Below, piece after piece: positions 45,006 to 54,091 of a stretch of 64,000 bases of DNA. The position numbers and the translations under genes are program-made. The notes beneath the pieces are model-generated. The model made no database searches and was not told the origin of the DNA. It saw nothing but the letters and a program-made list of their open reading frames with translations. Source of the DNA: Aporhodopirellula aestuarii (GTDB taxonomy: Bacteria; Planctomycetota; Planctomycetia; Pirellulales; Pirellulaceae); assembly GCF_023701485.1 (NCBI RefSeq), contig NZ_JAMQBK010000016.1:98588-162587 (forward strand). Direction: 5' to 3'. Each line of letters starts with the position of its first letter. Position 1 is the stretch's first letter.

Positions 45006-46802
45006 TTACGCCGAGACCGCGTGTTTCGCGCGCCACCAGAAACCGCCGATCACGGCAACGGTGTAGACACCGAGCAATGTCATGACGGTCGGGAACGCAG
45101 CCGGTTGGCTCGCGTCGTAGGCCTTGTCATAGATCGAGGTGGCTGCCGCCGCGATCGCCCCTAGGACAGCTGCGCCCATGGCAATGTTCCATCCCCATCG
45201 ACGTCCACCGGTAGGCATTTCGTCTCCAAGAATCCGGCGGCTATTCATCATCAGGAAGAAAGTCACGTAAGCGATCGGCAATAGCATGACCGCAAAGGTA
45301 CTCGCGAAAATCGCGAGCCAGAACCGAGTCCCCGCATCCGTCCACAACGCCACCCAGCTCGCACCGGACAGACCTGCGACGATGACACCAACAATGAATG
45401 GCCCGTTGGCGTCGGGCATCGACAGCATCTCACGGAACACGTAACCATTGATCAGCATCAGGATGATAATCGTTGAGAACCCCATGCCGAACACGCCGAG
45501 ACCAAACACGAGCTTGGCTTTCTTCTCGCCGAGCAACGGAGCGAGCGTTTGCGACAACTGGAACGCATCGCGTTTGACGAGAGCCGCGGCAACGCGTTTC
45601 TCTTCGACGGGCAGGGCAGCAATCATCTGCAGCTTTTCCTCATCGCTCGTGCTGGCAGCTTCCTCACCGAGCTCGAGATTGACGCGAGCCATGAGATCGC
45701 CTTCGACTTTTGCGAACGTCGGCGATTCCTGCATGACTGCGAGATCATTGGATGCGAGTTGGTCGTCGATCCGATTGTGGAACGAGGCCGAAGCGGCGAT
45801 CACGACACACCCGGTCACCAAAACAAACGGGATGGCCATCCCGGTCGACAGGTCAAACCTTGCGAGTCCGCGGAACGGCTTGTCCCAACCTCGAGCGAGC
45901 ATCGAATAAGGTAACAGGAACGTCATGTTGATCCCGACAGCGGTGGCGGCCGCCGCGATCATCACCGACCGTTGACTCGTGACGAGTTTCGTCGTCCAGA
46001 ACTCATTCGCTTCGGGAGATAACTGGCTAACCACGGCGCCGAGTTCACCGGCCGGCGAACTCCACTGGCTGAAGTCAGGAATCATCCCCATCAGGATCGC
46101 GCCGATGCTGATTTGACCTTGCGAGAACAACAGGATCGCGACGCCGACAAAGCAGATCACGATCATGCCAATCAACGCTTTAAGGAACATGTCAAAAAAC
46201 TTGGCCGCCTTACCTTGCCGAACATTCAGCAAGACGACAAAGCTCGCCGCGAAAAGGAGCAGGATCGTGGTCGTCCATTTCGCCGTCGTACTGTCGCCGA
46301 GCCCGCCGCCGCCACCAATGTTGAACAAGTTTTTGTCCAACGCGTCATAGCACAAACTGAATTGAGGCATGCAGAAAATCATGTTGGCCATTGCCGTCGC
46401 GATCAACCATCCCCAACCCAGCGCGGGATTGATTTCGCTATTGATCGCTTCGAACGGGCGGCGTCCGGTCGACAACGTGACATAGCTGATCGCGGACAAC
46501 ATGATCACGCCGAAGACGATCGCAACGAGCTGGAGCCACAGCATGCTGGTCCCGCCGAGCACACCGAGAAACAACGAACCGGCGAGCGAACCGCCACCGA
46601 GCGTGATCGCACTTTGCAACCATCCCGGCCCCGACAACTTGACGTACGCCCGGAGCGTCTTGCCTTCGGCCTGAGCTCGCTTGAGCAGTTCGCGATCCGA
46701 CCGAACCTTGTCACTGATACCATCATCGCCCGAATTGAGTGGGTTCTCGGCGGTCGATGGTGACGGGCTGTCGGAGGGCGTGGAATCGGTATCGGTCGCC
46801 AT
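45006..46802 (-). CDS. Nramp-fold membrane transporter without canonical metal motifs
   Basis: A protein of 598 residues with a hydrophilic 45-residue N-terminus and about eleven to twelve spans. The first helix (LSGPGWLQSAITLGGGSLAGSLFLG) aligns with Nramp helix 1, but the metal-binding DPGN is GPGW here (58-61). In helix 6 the MPH motif is LPY (297-299; GINMTFLLPYSMLARGW). Mn2+/Fe2+ transport of the normal kind therefore looks doubtful. A soluble insertion of some 90 residues (about 340-430) lies between helices 7 and 8. Nramp-related Mg2+ transporters and other divergent clades exist. The ATG at 46802 is preferred over TTG at 46808. The unit ends at a strong terminator. Confidence 0.78.
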   Translation of the reverse strand: MATDTDSTPSDSPSPSTAENPLNSGDDGISDKVRSDRELLKRAQAEGKTLRAYVKLSGPGWLQSAITLGGGSLAGSLFLGVLGGTSMLWLQLVAIVFGVIMLSAISYVTLSTGRRPFEAINSEINPALGWGWLIATAMANMIFCMPQFSLCYDALDKNLFNIGGGGGLGDSTTAKWTTTILLLFAASFVVLLNVRQGKAAKFFDMFLKALIGMIVICFVGVAILLFSQGQISIGAILMGMIPDFSQWSSPAGELGAVVSQLSPEANEFWTTKLVTSQRSVMIAAAATAVGINMTFLLPYSMLARGWDKPFRGLARFDLSTGMAIPFVLVTGCVVIAASASFHNRIDDQLASNDLAVMQESPTFAKVEGDLMARVNLELGEEAASTSDEEKLQMIAALPVEEKRVAAALVKRDAFQLSQTLAPLLGEKKAKLVFGLGVFGMGFSTIIILMLINGYVFREMLSMPDANGPFIVGVIVAGLSGASWVALWTDAGTRFWLAIFASTFAVMLLPIAYVTFFLMMNSRRILGDEMPTGGRRWGWNIAMGAAVLGAIAAAATSIYDKAYDASQPAAFPTVMTLLGVYTVAVIGGFWWRAKHAVSA

Positions 46803-46913
46803 GAGCAATTCAAAGGTGGGTTAAGGGGGGATGAAAAGCCGGTCGACACGGTCGTATTCAGTTGCCTCCGGCGGCATGATGATAACAAGAGCCAACAGTC
46901 CGCGCAGGCGGCG

Positions 46914-46930
46914 AAAAAAAAAAGCCCGCC
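46914..46930 (-). terminator. Possible terminator of epmA
   Basis: On the minus strand a GC-rich GGCGGGC is followed by ten T (A at 46914-46923 on the plus strand), about 45 bases beyond the epmA stop. The hairpin in front of the T-run is imperfect, so efficiency is uncertain. Confidence 0.35.
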
Positions 46931-46972
46931 AACAGCGACGCTATTCCTCAATCCGAATGCAACGACAACCTA

Positions 46973-48082
46973 TCAGGCGATCGTGATCGGAAGCGGGATC
47001 ACCTCGTCAATGGAACGGGCTCCGGTTTGCAACATCAACAATCGATCGACACCGACGGCCACTCCGCTGCACCGGGGCAACCCACGCCGCATGGCCGAAA
47101 CAAGCGTGGTTTCGACCGGCAACGCCACGTCACCGCGCTGCCGCCGGATTTCGTTGTTGATTTCATATCGCCGCACCAGCTCACGCCAATCCTGCAGTTC
47201 GTCATACCCGTTGGCGAGCTCTACGCCCTGATAAAATAACTCAAAGCGGCGGGCGAAACGCTCGTCCTCTTCACACGGCCGAGCCAACGCGGCTTGGCTC
47301 ACCGGATATCGGTCCATGACCGTCGGGACACTTTGCCCGAGCGTCGGCTCGACGTAGTGAGACAGGAGAACGTCCAGCAACGCGTCACGATCCTCGCCGA
47401 TCGAAAGGGCGAGCTCCGCATCGATACCGCTGACCAACCGCGAAAGCTCGCTGATCGGCGACTCAATCGGATCGACACCGAGCACTCCCTCGAATGCGTC
47501 CTGGTAGTTCACCGTTTCGAAGTGGTCACAGCCAAAGACCAACCCGGCAAGATCCCCAAGCAGCTTGATTGCCGACTCCGCATCGCCACCGACTTCGTAC
47601 CATTCGAGCATCGTGAACTCGACGTTATGTCGCTGACCACTCTCGCCCCGCCGGAATACGGGTGAAATCGCAAAGATCGAAGGAGCCCCTTGGGCGAGCA
47701 GCCTTTTCATTGCTGACTCCGCTGACGTTTGAAGATAAAAACGACTTGGCGAATCCGAAGACCGCGAGCCCCCCGCCTGAGTGGCCGCCGAGCTGCCTGC
47801 CCCGTCGCCATTTCTGCCAAATTCGGGCAAGCCGAGTTCGGACGCCGGAACACCGATCGGATCCAAATAGGCGTCGATGACACAGTCGCGACTGAGGCAC
47901 GGAGGCTGGACCTCGAGAAAGCCAAACGTCTGAAAATAAGATCTGAGGAGTCTCAAGAGTCGATCGCGATAGGCCAATTGGCCAATAAAATCGACGAAAT
48001 CGCCCTCTCCCCGGACGGGGACAACACCATCCGGGGGGCCTCCCAGAAACTTCTCAGCATTGAAAGAAACAGCGTTTTTCAT
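46973..48082 (-). CDS. epmA: Elongation factor P lysine (R)-beta-lysine ligase EpmA
   Basis: This 369-residue protein is a class II lysyl-tRNA synthetase paralogue (PoxA/GenX). It joins beta-lysine to a conserved Lys of EF-P and so helps translation of polyproline. Class II motifs are present: RDRLLRLLRSYFQTFGFLEVQPP (motif 1), FAISPVFRRGE then HNVEFTMLEWYE (motif 2, about 152-163), and GVAVGVDRLLML (motif 3) near the end. As in EpmA, the anticodon-binding domain is missing. A Gly/Ser-rich insertion at about 88-112, between IDAYLDPIG and FYLQTSAE, is longer than usual. Neither efp nor epmB is in this window. The start gives the natural N-terminus. Confidence 0.92.
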   Translation of the reverse strand: MKNAVSFNAEKFLGGPPDGVVPVRGEGDFVDFIGQLAYRDRLLRLLRSYFQTFGFLEVQPPCLSRDCVIDAYLDPIGVPASELGLPEFGRNGDGAGSSAATQAGGSRSSDSPSRFYLQTSAESAMKRLLAQGAPSIFAISPVFRRGESGQRHNVEFTMLEWYEVGGDAESAIKLLGDLAGLVFGCDHFETVNYQDAFEGVLGVDPIESPISELSRLVSGIDAELALSIGEDRDALLDVLLSHYVEPTLGQSVPTVMDRYPVSQAALARPCEEDERFARRFELFYQGVELANGYDELQDWRELVRRYEINNEIRRQRGDVALPVETTLVSAMRRGLPRCSGVAVGVDRLLMLQTGARSIDEVIPLPITIA

Positions 48083-48351
48083 TGGGTTTTAGCGTTCGTC
48101 GCTTGGTAGCTCGTGTGAGCGTAAGGAGCAGGCGTAAAATTTCACAGAAACAATTACAAAGCCGTTACATTTCGGTGTCCAGGGCGTGACATGCCGAGCG
48201 TCCGGCAGCGGTATCCTAACGACTCCTCAGCACAACGAACGTCGAATCCGCTCGCCGAACCGCCGGTCAGCGGAGGAGAACTCAACTCGGCGTCGTTCCA
48301 TGCTGGCCGGAAATTCCCCTTATCGCACTACGAGACCAGGACAGTTCTCTG

Positions 48352-49497
48352 ATGTCGACCGTAACAGGCCCGAACCGCTCTCGCAGCGGAAAAAACAATA
48401 ATCACCACTCCGTTTCGGACGCTGTCGTCAATAGCGATGTCGAAACTCTCGATCCACTCGATGCCGAAGTCTGGAACCGACCAGGGCTCGAAGGAACGAC
48501 CGATCTCGAAGGCCAAGACACACTGCACCAGCCCGCTGCCGAAGATGCAGACGGATTGTCGTCGCTCGTCGCCCAGAAGGCTGCGAAAAAACTCGACATG
48601 GCTCGCCCAACCGCGCAAGAACGCAAACGCGTCAACAACCTCAGCTACTGGGCCATCGGTTGGCTCGCGGTCGCTCACCTGGTGTGCCTCGCCGCACCGT
48701 TCTACTTCACATGGCAGGCCGTCGTGACCGCCCTGGTGCTCCACTGGGTCGCCGGCAGCCTCGGCATTTGCCTTGGTTACCACCGCATGCTCACCCACAC
48801 CGGCATGAAAACATACAACTGGGTTCGCTACCTGTTCGCCGGCATCGGATGCTTCGCTGGCGAAGGTTCGCCGCTCGACTGGGTCGCCGACCACCGCAAA
48901 CACCACGCACACAGCGACCAAGAAGGTGACCCGCACTCGCCACACGATGGCGGCATCTGGAGCCATATTTTCTGGTTGGCTTTCCACACCCACAACGGCG
49001 ATCGCAAAACCTACCTCGAGCGCTGGGCACCGGACTTGTATCGCGACCCGATGATGCGTGCGTTCGACCTCCTGTTTTTGCCGATCCACATCGCCGTTTC
49101 GCTGGCCTTGTTTGGTGCCGGCTACTACTTCGGCGGATTCGACATGGGTATGTCGATGCTGCTCTGGGGTATGTTCGTGCGTCTGGTTCTCGTCTTGCAC
49201 GCAACTTGGATGGTCAACAGTGCCTCGCACATGTTCGGTTACCAGAACTACGAAACCACCGACGACAGCCGCAACAACTGGCTCGTCGCGATCGTGGCTT
49301 ACGGCGAAGGCTGGCACAACAACCACCACGCTTACCCACGCATGGCCAAACACGGGCACAAATGGTGGGAATTCGATATCACTTGGCAAGCCATCAAACT
49401 ACTTCGGGCTGTTGGACTGATCTGGGACGTGGTCGATTACCGCACCGCGGCGGAAAAACGAGCGGCTGCGGCGGAAAAGAAAGCCGTCGCTAAGTAA
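48352..49497 (+). CDS. Acyl-CoA / acyl-lipid delta-9 desaturase
   Basis: This membrane di-iron desaturase has 381 residues and inserts a cis double bond into fatty acyl chains. Three histidine boxes hold the iron: HRMLTH (144-149), HRKHHAH (181-187) and HNNHH (322-326). Four hydrophobic spans lie near 100-140 and 240-290. Residues 1-90 form an acidic, hydrophilic extension that is not needed for catalysis in known enzymes. A Lys/Ala-rich tail (EKRAAAAEKKAVAK) ends the protein. It is a single-gene unit ending at a good terminator. Temperature or membrane fluidity control would be expected but no site is visible. Confidence 0.93.
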   Translation: MSTVTGPNRSRSGKNNNHHSVSDAVVNSDVETLDPLDAEVWNRPGLEGTTDLEGQDTLHQPAAEDADGLSSLVAQKAAKKLDMARPTAQERKRVNNLSYWAIGWLAVAHLVCLAAPFYFTWQAVVTALVLHWVAGSLGICLGYHRMLTHTGMKTYNWVRYLFAGIGCFAGEGSPLDWVADHRKHHAHSDQEGDPHSPHDGGIWSHIFWLAFHTHNGDRKTYLERWAPDLYRDPMMRAFDLLFLPIHIAVSLALFGAGYYFGGFDMGMSMLLWGMFVRLVLVLHATWMVNSASHMFGYQNYETTDDSRNNWLVAIVAYGEGWHNNHHAYPRMAKHGHKWWEFDITWQAIKLLRAVGLIWDVVDYRTAAEKRAAAAEKKAVAK

Positions 49498-49528
49498 ACC
49501 GCTTATCGCGATCACAAATAAAACGATA

Positions 49529-49561
49529 AAAGCCACCTTCTCACGAAGGTGGCTTTTTTTG
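49529..49561 (+). terminator. Intrinsic terminator of the desaturase gene
   Basis: AGCCACCTTC (49531-49540), loop TCAC, GAAGGTGGCT (49545-49554) and then T7. The ten-pair stem and T-run begin 33 bases after the stop. With the A residues in front it may also work on the opposite strand. Confidence 0.9.
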
Positions 49562-49718
49562 TGTCTACGTCACGATTTTCGTTCCATCTCACAACGCCCG
49601 CGCCAACTGCGGCAATCATCACGTCGATCGACGGTAGATGCAGGGCTGCTCTGGCAACCTTTGGCTAGAGCACGCCCGACGACACGCATGTCACTGGCTT
49701 GACGCCTCGTCGAGTCCC

Positions 49719-50984
49719 TTAGCGATTGTCATTGAGCAGTTCTTGGTACTGCGGCGACTGGACAAACTCCTCGAAACCCTCCGCCGTGCTGAGATCCGCA
49801 AATTCGAGTCCGAACCGGTCTCGCATGACCCGCAATCGCAACAGCGTCTCATCATGGTCGTTTGCGGCCAGCGAGATGGTGGCTCGAAAGTCCTGGGCTT
49901 CGAGCAATTCGGAGGCGTCGACGTCAATCCCTTCCACCATCTTCTCGCCCGCTTCGATTTCGCCCAAGTTGGCGAGGTTCGCACCGATCATCAGGTCAAG
50001 AAACGGGTCACCACCGGTCCACGATGTCATCGCGTGATGTGCCGTCACTAACATCTCGGGATCTTTACGCATCACGGCCACATCCATCGAGATCAGCCCG
50101 ACCGACGCATCTTCGGGATACTCCGCCACGTATTCTTCCACCGCCTTGAGGTACGCCGCCTCATCTTCGACGGGAGTTGCTGCGATGCGATAGAGCATGA
50201 CGGTTTTGAATTTCTTCATGTCTTCGGGCAGCGCGTTGTACAACCGCAACGCTTCATCGTTGTTTCCCAATTGGATCGCTCGACTGATCGCGACCTGATT
50301 TTCCAGCCGTTTCATCTCCGCGACGGCTTGTCCGCTGAGTCGTCCCACGAACGAGTTTTGACTTGAGACCGCGGTGCTGACGACGACCCGCAGCGTGTCG
50401 GAAAACGCCTCGCCGGTAGCGGCGATAAACAACTCATCCGCCAACACGGCGTCTCGTTCCCGAACCAAACGCAGGTCGTGATAGTTGAGTCGCCCCTGGT
50501 CATCGAACAGTCGAAAGACTGCGTGGGCTTGACCGTCACGATAAACAACTCGCACCAACTCATAGCCGCCGGGACGGCCGACATAGGGCGAAGTGGTTCT
50601 GACAAAGTTATCAGCGGCCCCATCGGCTCCCTTGAGATAACCGGCACGGAACTCTTCGTCGTCGATCACCCCTTCCAGCGAGCGAATGAAGATCGTTTGA
50701 AAATCGAGTAACTGACGAACTTGAGCGGCATCACCGAGACGAATGGCTTCGGCCCACTTGTCTGCAAACGCGATGGCTTCGTCTTGCGTGACCATCCCCG
50801 GATCGCCATTCTGCGGCGGTGACGTTTCGGCAGGCGCGAGCGTCAACGGTTGGTGCGGGGTCGCTGGCGTGCTCGACGATTGATTGCAACCGACTAACGC
50901 TGCATGAACCAAACAGACTCCGAGCACAGATGCAGGCAGTAGCCTTCCAGACGCAGACCACATCACAAAACATTGACGCAACAT
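49719..50984 (-). CDS. Lipoprotein with TPR-like repeats, unknown function
   Basis: A protein of 421 residues from the chosen ATG. The N-terminus LLPASVLGVCLVHAALVGC is a lipoprotein signal with the lipid-modified Cys at position 33. It is followed by a Ser/Thr/Pro-rich linker. Residues about 65-215 form an alpha-beta domain starting TQDEAIAFADKWAEAIRLGDAAQVRQLLD, in the style of an NTF2-like fold. The last 200 residues are helical and TPR-like, for example AISRAIQLGNNDEALRLYNALPEDMKKF. The ATG at 50984 starts 69 bases inside a longer frame (51053); it gives a normal signal, so it is preferred. It follows galM by about 200 bases on the same strand. Confidence 0.7.
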   Translation of the reverse strand: MLRQCFVMWSASGRLLPASVLGVCLVHAALVGCNQSSSTPATPHQPLTLAPAETSPPQNGDPGMVTQDEAIAFADKWAEAIRLGDAAQVRQLLDFQTIFIRSLEGVIDDEEFRAGYLKGADGAADNFVRTTSPYVGRPGGYELVRVVYRDGQAHAVFRLFDDQGRLNYHDLRLVRERDAVLADELFIAATGEAFSDTLRVVVSTAVSSQNSFVGRLSGQAVAEMKRLENQVAISRAIQLGNNDEALRLYNALPEDMKKFKTVMLYRIAATPVEDEAAYLKAVEEYVAEYPEDASVGLISMDVAVMRKDPEMLVTAHHAMTSWTGGDPFLDLMIGANLANLGEIEAGEKMVEGIDVDASELLEAQDFRATISLAANDHDETLLRLRVMRDRFGLEFADLSTAEGFEEFVQSPQYQELLNDNR

Positions 50985-51189
50985 CGGGAAACCTTTCCGA
51001 GAGCGGATCGAGAGGAATGTTCGAGATACAACACGTGAACCTCGGTTCGTCAACGAGCAAACCGGTCACACGTGCACCGCGAAGGTTAGTTTTCCCTTGC
51101 CCTAACGTTCGCCGCGTTGAGTTGAATTGTACGGTAGTCGCCGGCGCGATACCGCACCCCTTTGCGCAATTCTAACAATCGCGGCCAAT

Positions 51190-52290
51190 CTATTTGGCCG
51201 AGAACGCGAACACGGTTTGCGATCGATAGACCTCGCCCGGACGAAGAATCGTCGACGGGAATTCCGGCTGATTGGGACTATCAGGAAAGTGTTGCGTCTC
51301 GAGGCAAAAGCCGCCTCGGCGCACATAGGCCTTGCCCGATTTGCCGGTCAAATTTCCACTGAGGAAGTTCCCCGTGTAGAACTGAACTCCGGGTTCGGTT
51401 GTGCTGACCGTGAGCACCCGACCGGTCGCCGGGTCATAAACGACGGCGGCAAGTGCCAACTCGTCCGGTATCACGCCTTTGTTCAGCACCCAATTGTGAT
51501 CGTAACCGTTGCCCAACGACAGCTGTTCATTCTCCGCGTTAATATCTCGACCGATGGCTTTCGGTGAAGTGAAATCAAACGGCGTCTCGGTAACCCGACG
51601 TAGTTCACCGGTCGGTATCGAGCCCGCATCAACGGGAGTGAAGTAATCCGCATTGAGCATCACCTCGTGATCGAGGATCGTTCCGTTGCCTTCACCGGCG
51701 AGATTGAAATACGTGTGCTGGGTAAGATTAACGTGTGTCGCTTTGTCGGTCGTTCCACGGTAATCGATGACGAGTTGGTTTTGGTCGTTCAGCGTGTACG
51801 TGACTGAAAGGTTCAGGCGCCCTGGGTAACCCTCTTCCTGATCATGCGAGACGTACGTCAACTCGATCGATTGTTTGGTGGCTGACTTCACCGTCCACAC
51901 AACTTTATCGAACCCGGTCAGTCCGCCGTGCAAATGGTTTTCGCCATTGTTCGTTGCGAGCGTGTGCGTTTCGCCGTCGAGCGTGAAAGATCCCTTCGCG
52001 ATCCGATTCCCGTAACGTCCGACGACCGCGCCGAAATAGGGCTTTTCAGCCGCCTCGATGTACTCGCTCGGCGTGCGATGCCCCAGTGTCACATCGGATA
52101 AGTTTCCATCGCGATCGCGGGTCAGAATCGACATAATAATGGCTCCGTAGTTGGTGACTTTCACCACCAAGCCGTCCTGATTTTGGAGCGTGTAGACGTC
52201 GGTGGATTCAGCGACCTCGTCGGCGCTCACACCGAGCGATGCAGGAACGGTCATGACAAAGACTGCGAAGAAAAGAGGAAAAGTTTTCAT
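51190..52290 (-). CDS. galM: Exported aldose 1-epimerase (galactose mutarotase)
   Basis: The enzyme has 366 residues and interconverts alpha and beta forms of galactose, glucose or related sugars. MKTFPLFFAVFVMTVPASLGVSA is a signal peptide, so it works in the periplasm. Family motifs are VTNYGAIIMSI (about 46-56), VVGRYGNRIAKG, ENHLHGG with a catalytic His, THVNLTQHTYFNLAG with the second His, and CLETQHFPDSPNQPEFP with the catalytic Glu near the end. The C-terminus GEVYRSQTVFAFS is typical. An open frame on the same strand ends within its start codon (ATGA), so it might be the second gene of an operon. Confidence 0.92.
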   Translation of the reverse strand: MKTFPLFFAVFVMTVPASLGVSADEVAESTDVYTLQNQDGLVVKVTNYGAIIMSILTRDRDGNLSDVTLGHRTPSEYIEAAEKPYFGAVVGRYGNRIAKGSFTLDGETHTLATNNGENHLHGGLTGFDKVVWTVKSATKQSIELTYVSHDQEEGYPGRLNLSVTYTLNDQNQLVIDYRGTTDKATHVNLTQHTYFNLAGEGNGTILDHEVMLNADYFTPVDAGSIPTGELRRVTETPFDFTSPKAIGRDINAENEQLSLGNGYDHNWVLNKGVIPDELALAAVVYDPATGRVLTVSTTEPGVQFYTGNFLSGNLTGKSGKAYVRRGGFCLETQHFPDSPNQPEFPSTILRPGEVYRSQTVFAFSAK

Positions 52291-52505
52291 CGTGTATCCG
52301 GCGGAAGGTCCTCAACGGCCATGCAGTCGATGCGAAGGATTGCCCCGAGCTGGAGATGCACGATTGATTGGAACCGGTCGCCGATGACAACGGCGCGTCC
52401 CCGATCCCAACCGGCGGCGCGGAACAAAAACATTGCCCCACCACAACTCGCGACAAAATGCCATTGCGACCGCCGCATTTCCGTCGGATGCATTTTTCGC
52501 GTCAT
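52287..52505 (-). CDS. Possible small ORF overlapping galM start
   Basis: A minus-strand frame of 72 codons (from an ATG at 52505; a longer form starts at 52565) ends with the TGA of ATGA shared with the galM start. The product (MTRKMHPTEMRRSQW...) has no signal, span or known motif. Overlap of this form is common between true genes here, which is the only support. It may be spurious. Confidence 0.2.
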   Translation of the reverse strand: MTRKMHPTEMRRSQWHFVASCGGAMFLFRAAGWDRGRAVVIGDRFQSIVHLQLGAILRIDCMAVEDLPPDTR

Positions 52506-52697
52506 ACCCTCGCCCTGAGGCAACGACCGCGAATCAAGCTCACGCCCGCCCAAATTGGCTGCCAATCAGATTCATGCGTTGACAAACCAGCTGGTGCGGT
52601 GAAACGCATTGTAACCGCAAATTCACGTCAGATTGGCATCCACCGACACCCGACTATCTGAACACGCGACCACTCGATAAGTACACCAGATTCCCGA
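52291..52697 (-). other. 407-base gap between XylR-type regulator and galM
   Basis: Apart from the doubtful small frame next to galM, nothing convincing is seen here: no strong palindrome, no terminator with a T-run and no RNA gene. It should hold the galM promoter and the end of the regulator transcript. Confidence 0.4.
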
Positions 52698-53849
52698 TTA
52701 CAATTTCGAATTTCGACGAAACTCACCCGGTGTCACGCCCATCACGCGTTTAAAAACGACGTGCATGTATTCGGGATGGGCAAATCCGCAGAGCGCGGCG
52801 ATTCGGTCGGCGGGCAGATCGGTCGTCTGCAACAGTTCACGGACGCGTTTGATTTGAACGTGGCGGATCTCTTCCTGAGGCGTGCGACCGAGATACTTCC
52901 TCACTTGGCGTTCCAGCGTGCTGCGTGAGATTGCGGTGTTCTCGATCACTTCCTCGACCGTGACTCCCCGACACGCGTTCTCGCGCATGAACCGAAGCGC
53001 AGCGGCGATATTGCTGTCATCGATCGCGACCACGTCGGTCGACTGCCGGGCCGCAACGCCCAGCGGCGGAATCGGCTCGCCAACCGGCTCAACAGATTCA
53101 CCTTTCATCAGACGCGCGAGCAGCTCAGCGGCACGAAAGCCGACCTCTTCCGCATTCGGGATCACACTCGATAGGGTCGGCGAGCAAATCCTGCACAGCA
53201 ATTCGTCATTGTCGACACCAATCACGGCGACTTCCTCGGGCACCGCAAGGTCGACGCGGGAGCAAGCGTCGATCAAGTGCAGCCCGCGGATATCGCTACA
53301 CGCCATCACCGCAACTGGAGGCTTAATGCCATTGAGCCAATCGACAAGACGCTGTTGTTCGTCCTCCCAATTGAGCGCCGCCGGACCAGTCCAAGGTGAG
53401 TTATACACCTCGCACTCATGCGAAGAGTGTGCACGGATCACAGCGGCGAAGGCGTCTTGTCGGCGTTTCGACCAAGCCTCGCCGGCGAAGCCACAGAACG
53501 CAAACTTGGTAAACCCTCGTTCAATCAAATGCATCGCACCGGCACGCCCGATCGCGGCATCGTCGGAACGCACGCCTGGGAACTGTGATGCTCCGAAACG
53601 GTCGGTGAGCTCCACCATCGGCACGCCCGTTCTTTTAATCGCCTCCACGAACGTCGGCGTGGTCACCCGGCTGATGATACCGTCGCCCTGCCAAGTGCTG
53701 AGCCACTGCGGCGGATCAAGTTGAAGATCACGCTGTTCAAGGAATACAGACCATTGATCGTGCATCCGCATGTGCCGAACGATCCCTGACAACAGGTCAC
53801 GTCCGTACACGCTTGAGGTTTCGACGATCAAGGCGACTTTGGGTTTCAT
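52698..53849 (-). CDS. XylR-type AraC family regulator with sugar-binding domain
   Basis: A regulator of 383 residues. The first 260 residues are a LacI-like periplasmic-binding-protein domain (KVALIVETSSVYGRDLLSGIVRHMR, later DLAVPEEVAVIGVDNDELLC with Asp-Asn-Asp, and TLSSVIPNAEEVGFRAAELLARLM). The last 100 residues form an AraC double helix-turn-helix (VIENTAISRSTLERQVRKYLGRTPQEEI and AALCGFAHPEYMHVVFKRVMGVTPGEFRR). E. coli XylR has the same order and activates xylose genes. Planctomycetes have many such regulators for diverse sugars. The ATG at 53849 (MKPKVALI) gives the family start; 53864 and 53927 are in frame upstream. Its target could be galM or the divergent hydrolase. Confidence 0.9.
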   Translation of the reverse strand: MKPKVALIVETSSVYGRDLLSGIVRHMRMHDQWSVFLEQRDLQLDPPQWLSTWQGDGIISRVTTPTFVEAIKRTGVPMVELTDRFGASQFPGVRSDDAAIGRAGAMHLIERGFTKFAFCGFAGEAWSKRRQDAFAAVIRAHSSHECEVYNSPWTGPAALNWEDEQQRLVDWLNGIKPPVAVMACSDIRGLHLIDACSRVDLAVPEEVAVIGVDNDELLCRICSPTLSSVIPNAEEVGFRAAELLARLMKGESVEPVGEPIPPLGVAARQSTDVVAIDDSNIAAALRFMRENACRGVTVEEVIENTAISRSTLERQVRKYLGRTPQEEIRHVQIKRVRELLQTTDLPADRIAALCGFAHPEYMHVVFKRVMGVTPGEFRRNSKL

Positions 53850-54091
53850 TCGATGCACATGCATGGCAGTGTGGAGCTTCCGACTCGGCGACGGAATCGT
53901 TACGAGGGCGGTGTACCGGTGCGACAAAGGGAAGCAGCCCGCTGAAGTAAGATAGCCGATGCCTCGCGTTCAGACATCCGGAAACTTGTTACCCAGAGGC
54001 GGGGCAACCAGAAGCGGGGCATCGTGAGAAATGTCGGCAAATCGCCACTTCATTTCATCCTAACGTCCGCTCTCGCACCCGCTGGTGGAGC

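Noticed and set aside
48328..49389. Minus-strand open frame of about 353 codons
   Set aside because: It is antisense to the desaturase, which has intact histidine boxes and a terminator on the plus strand.
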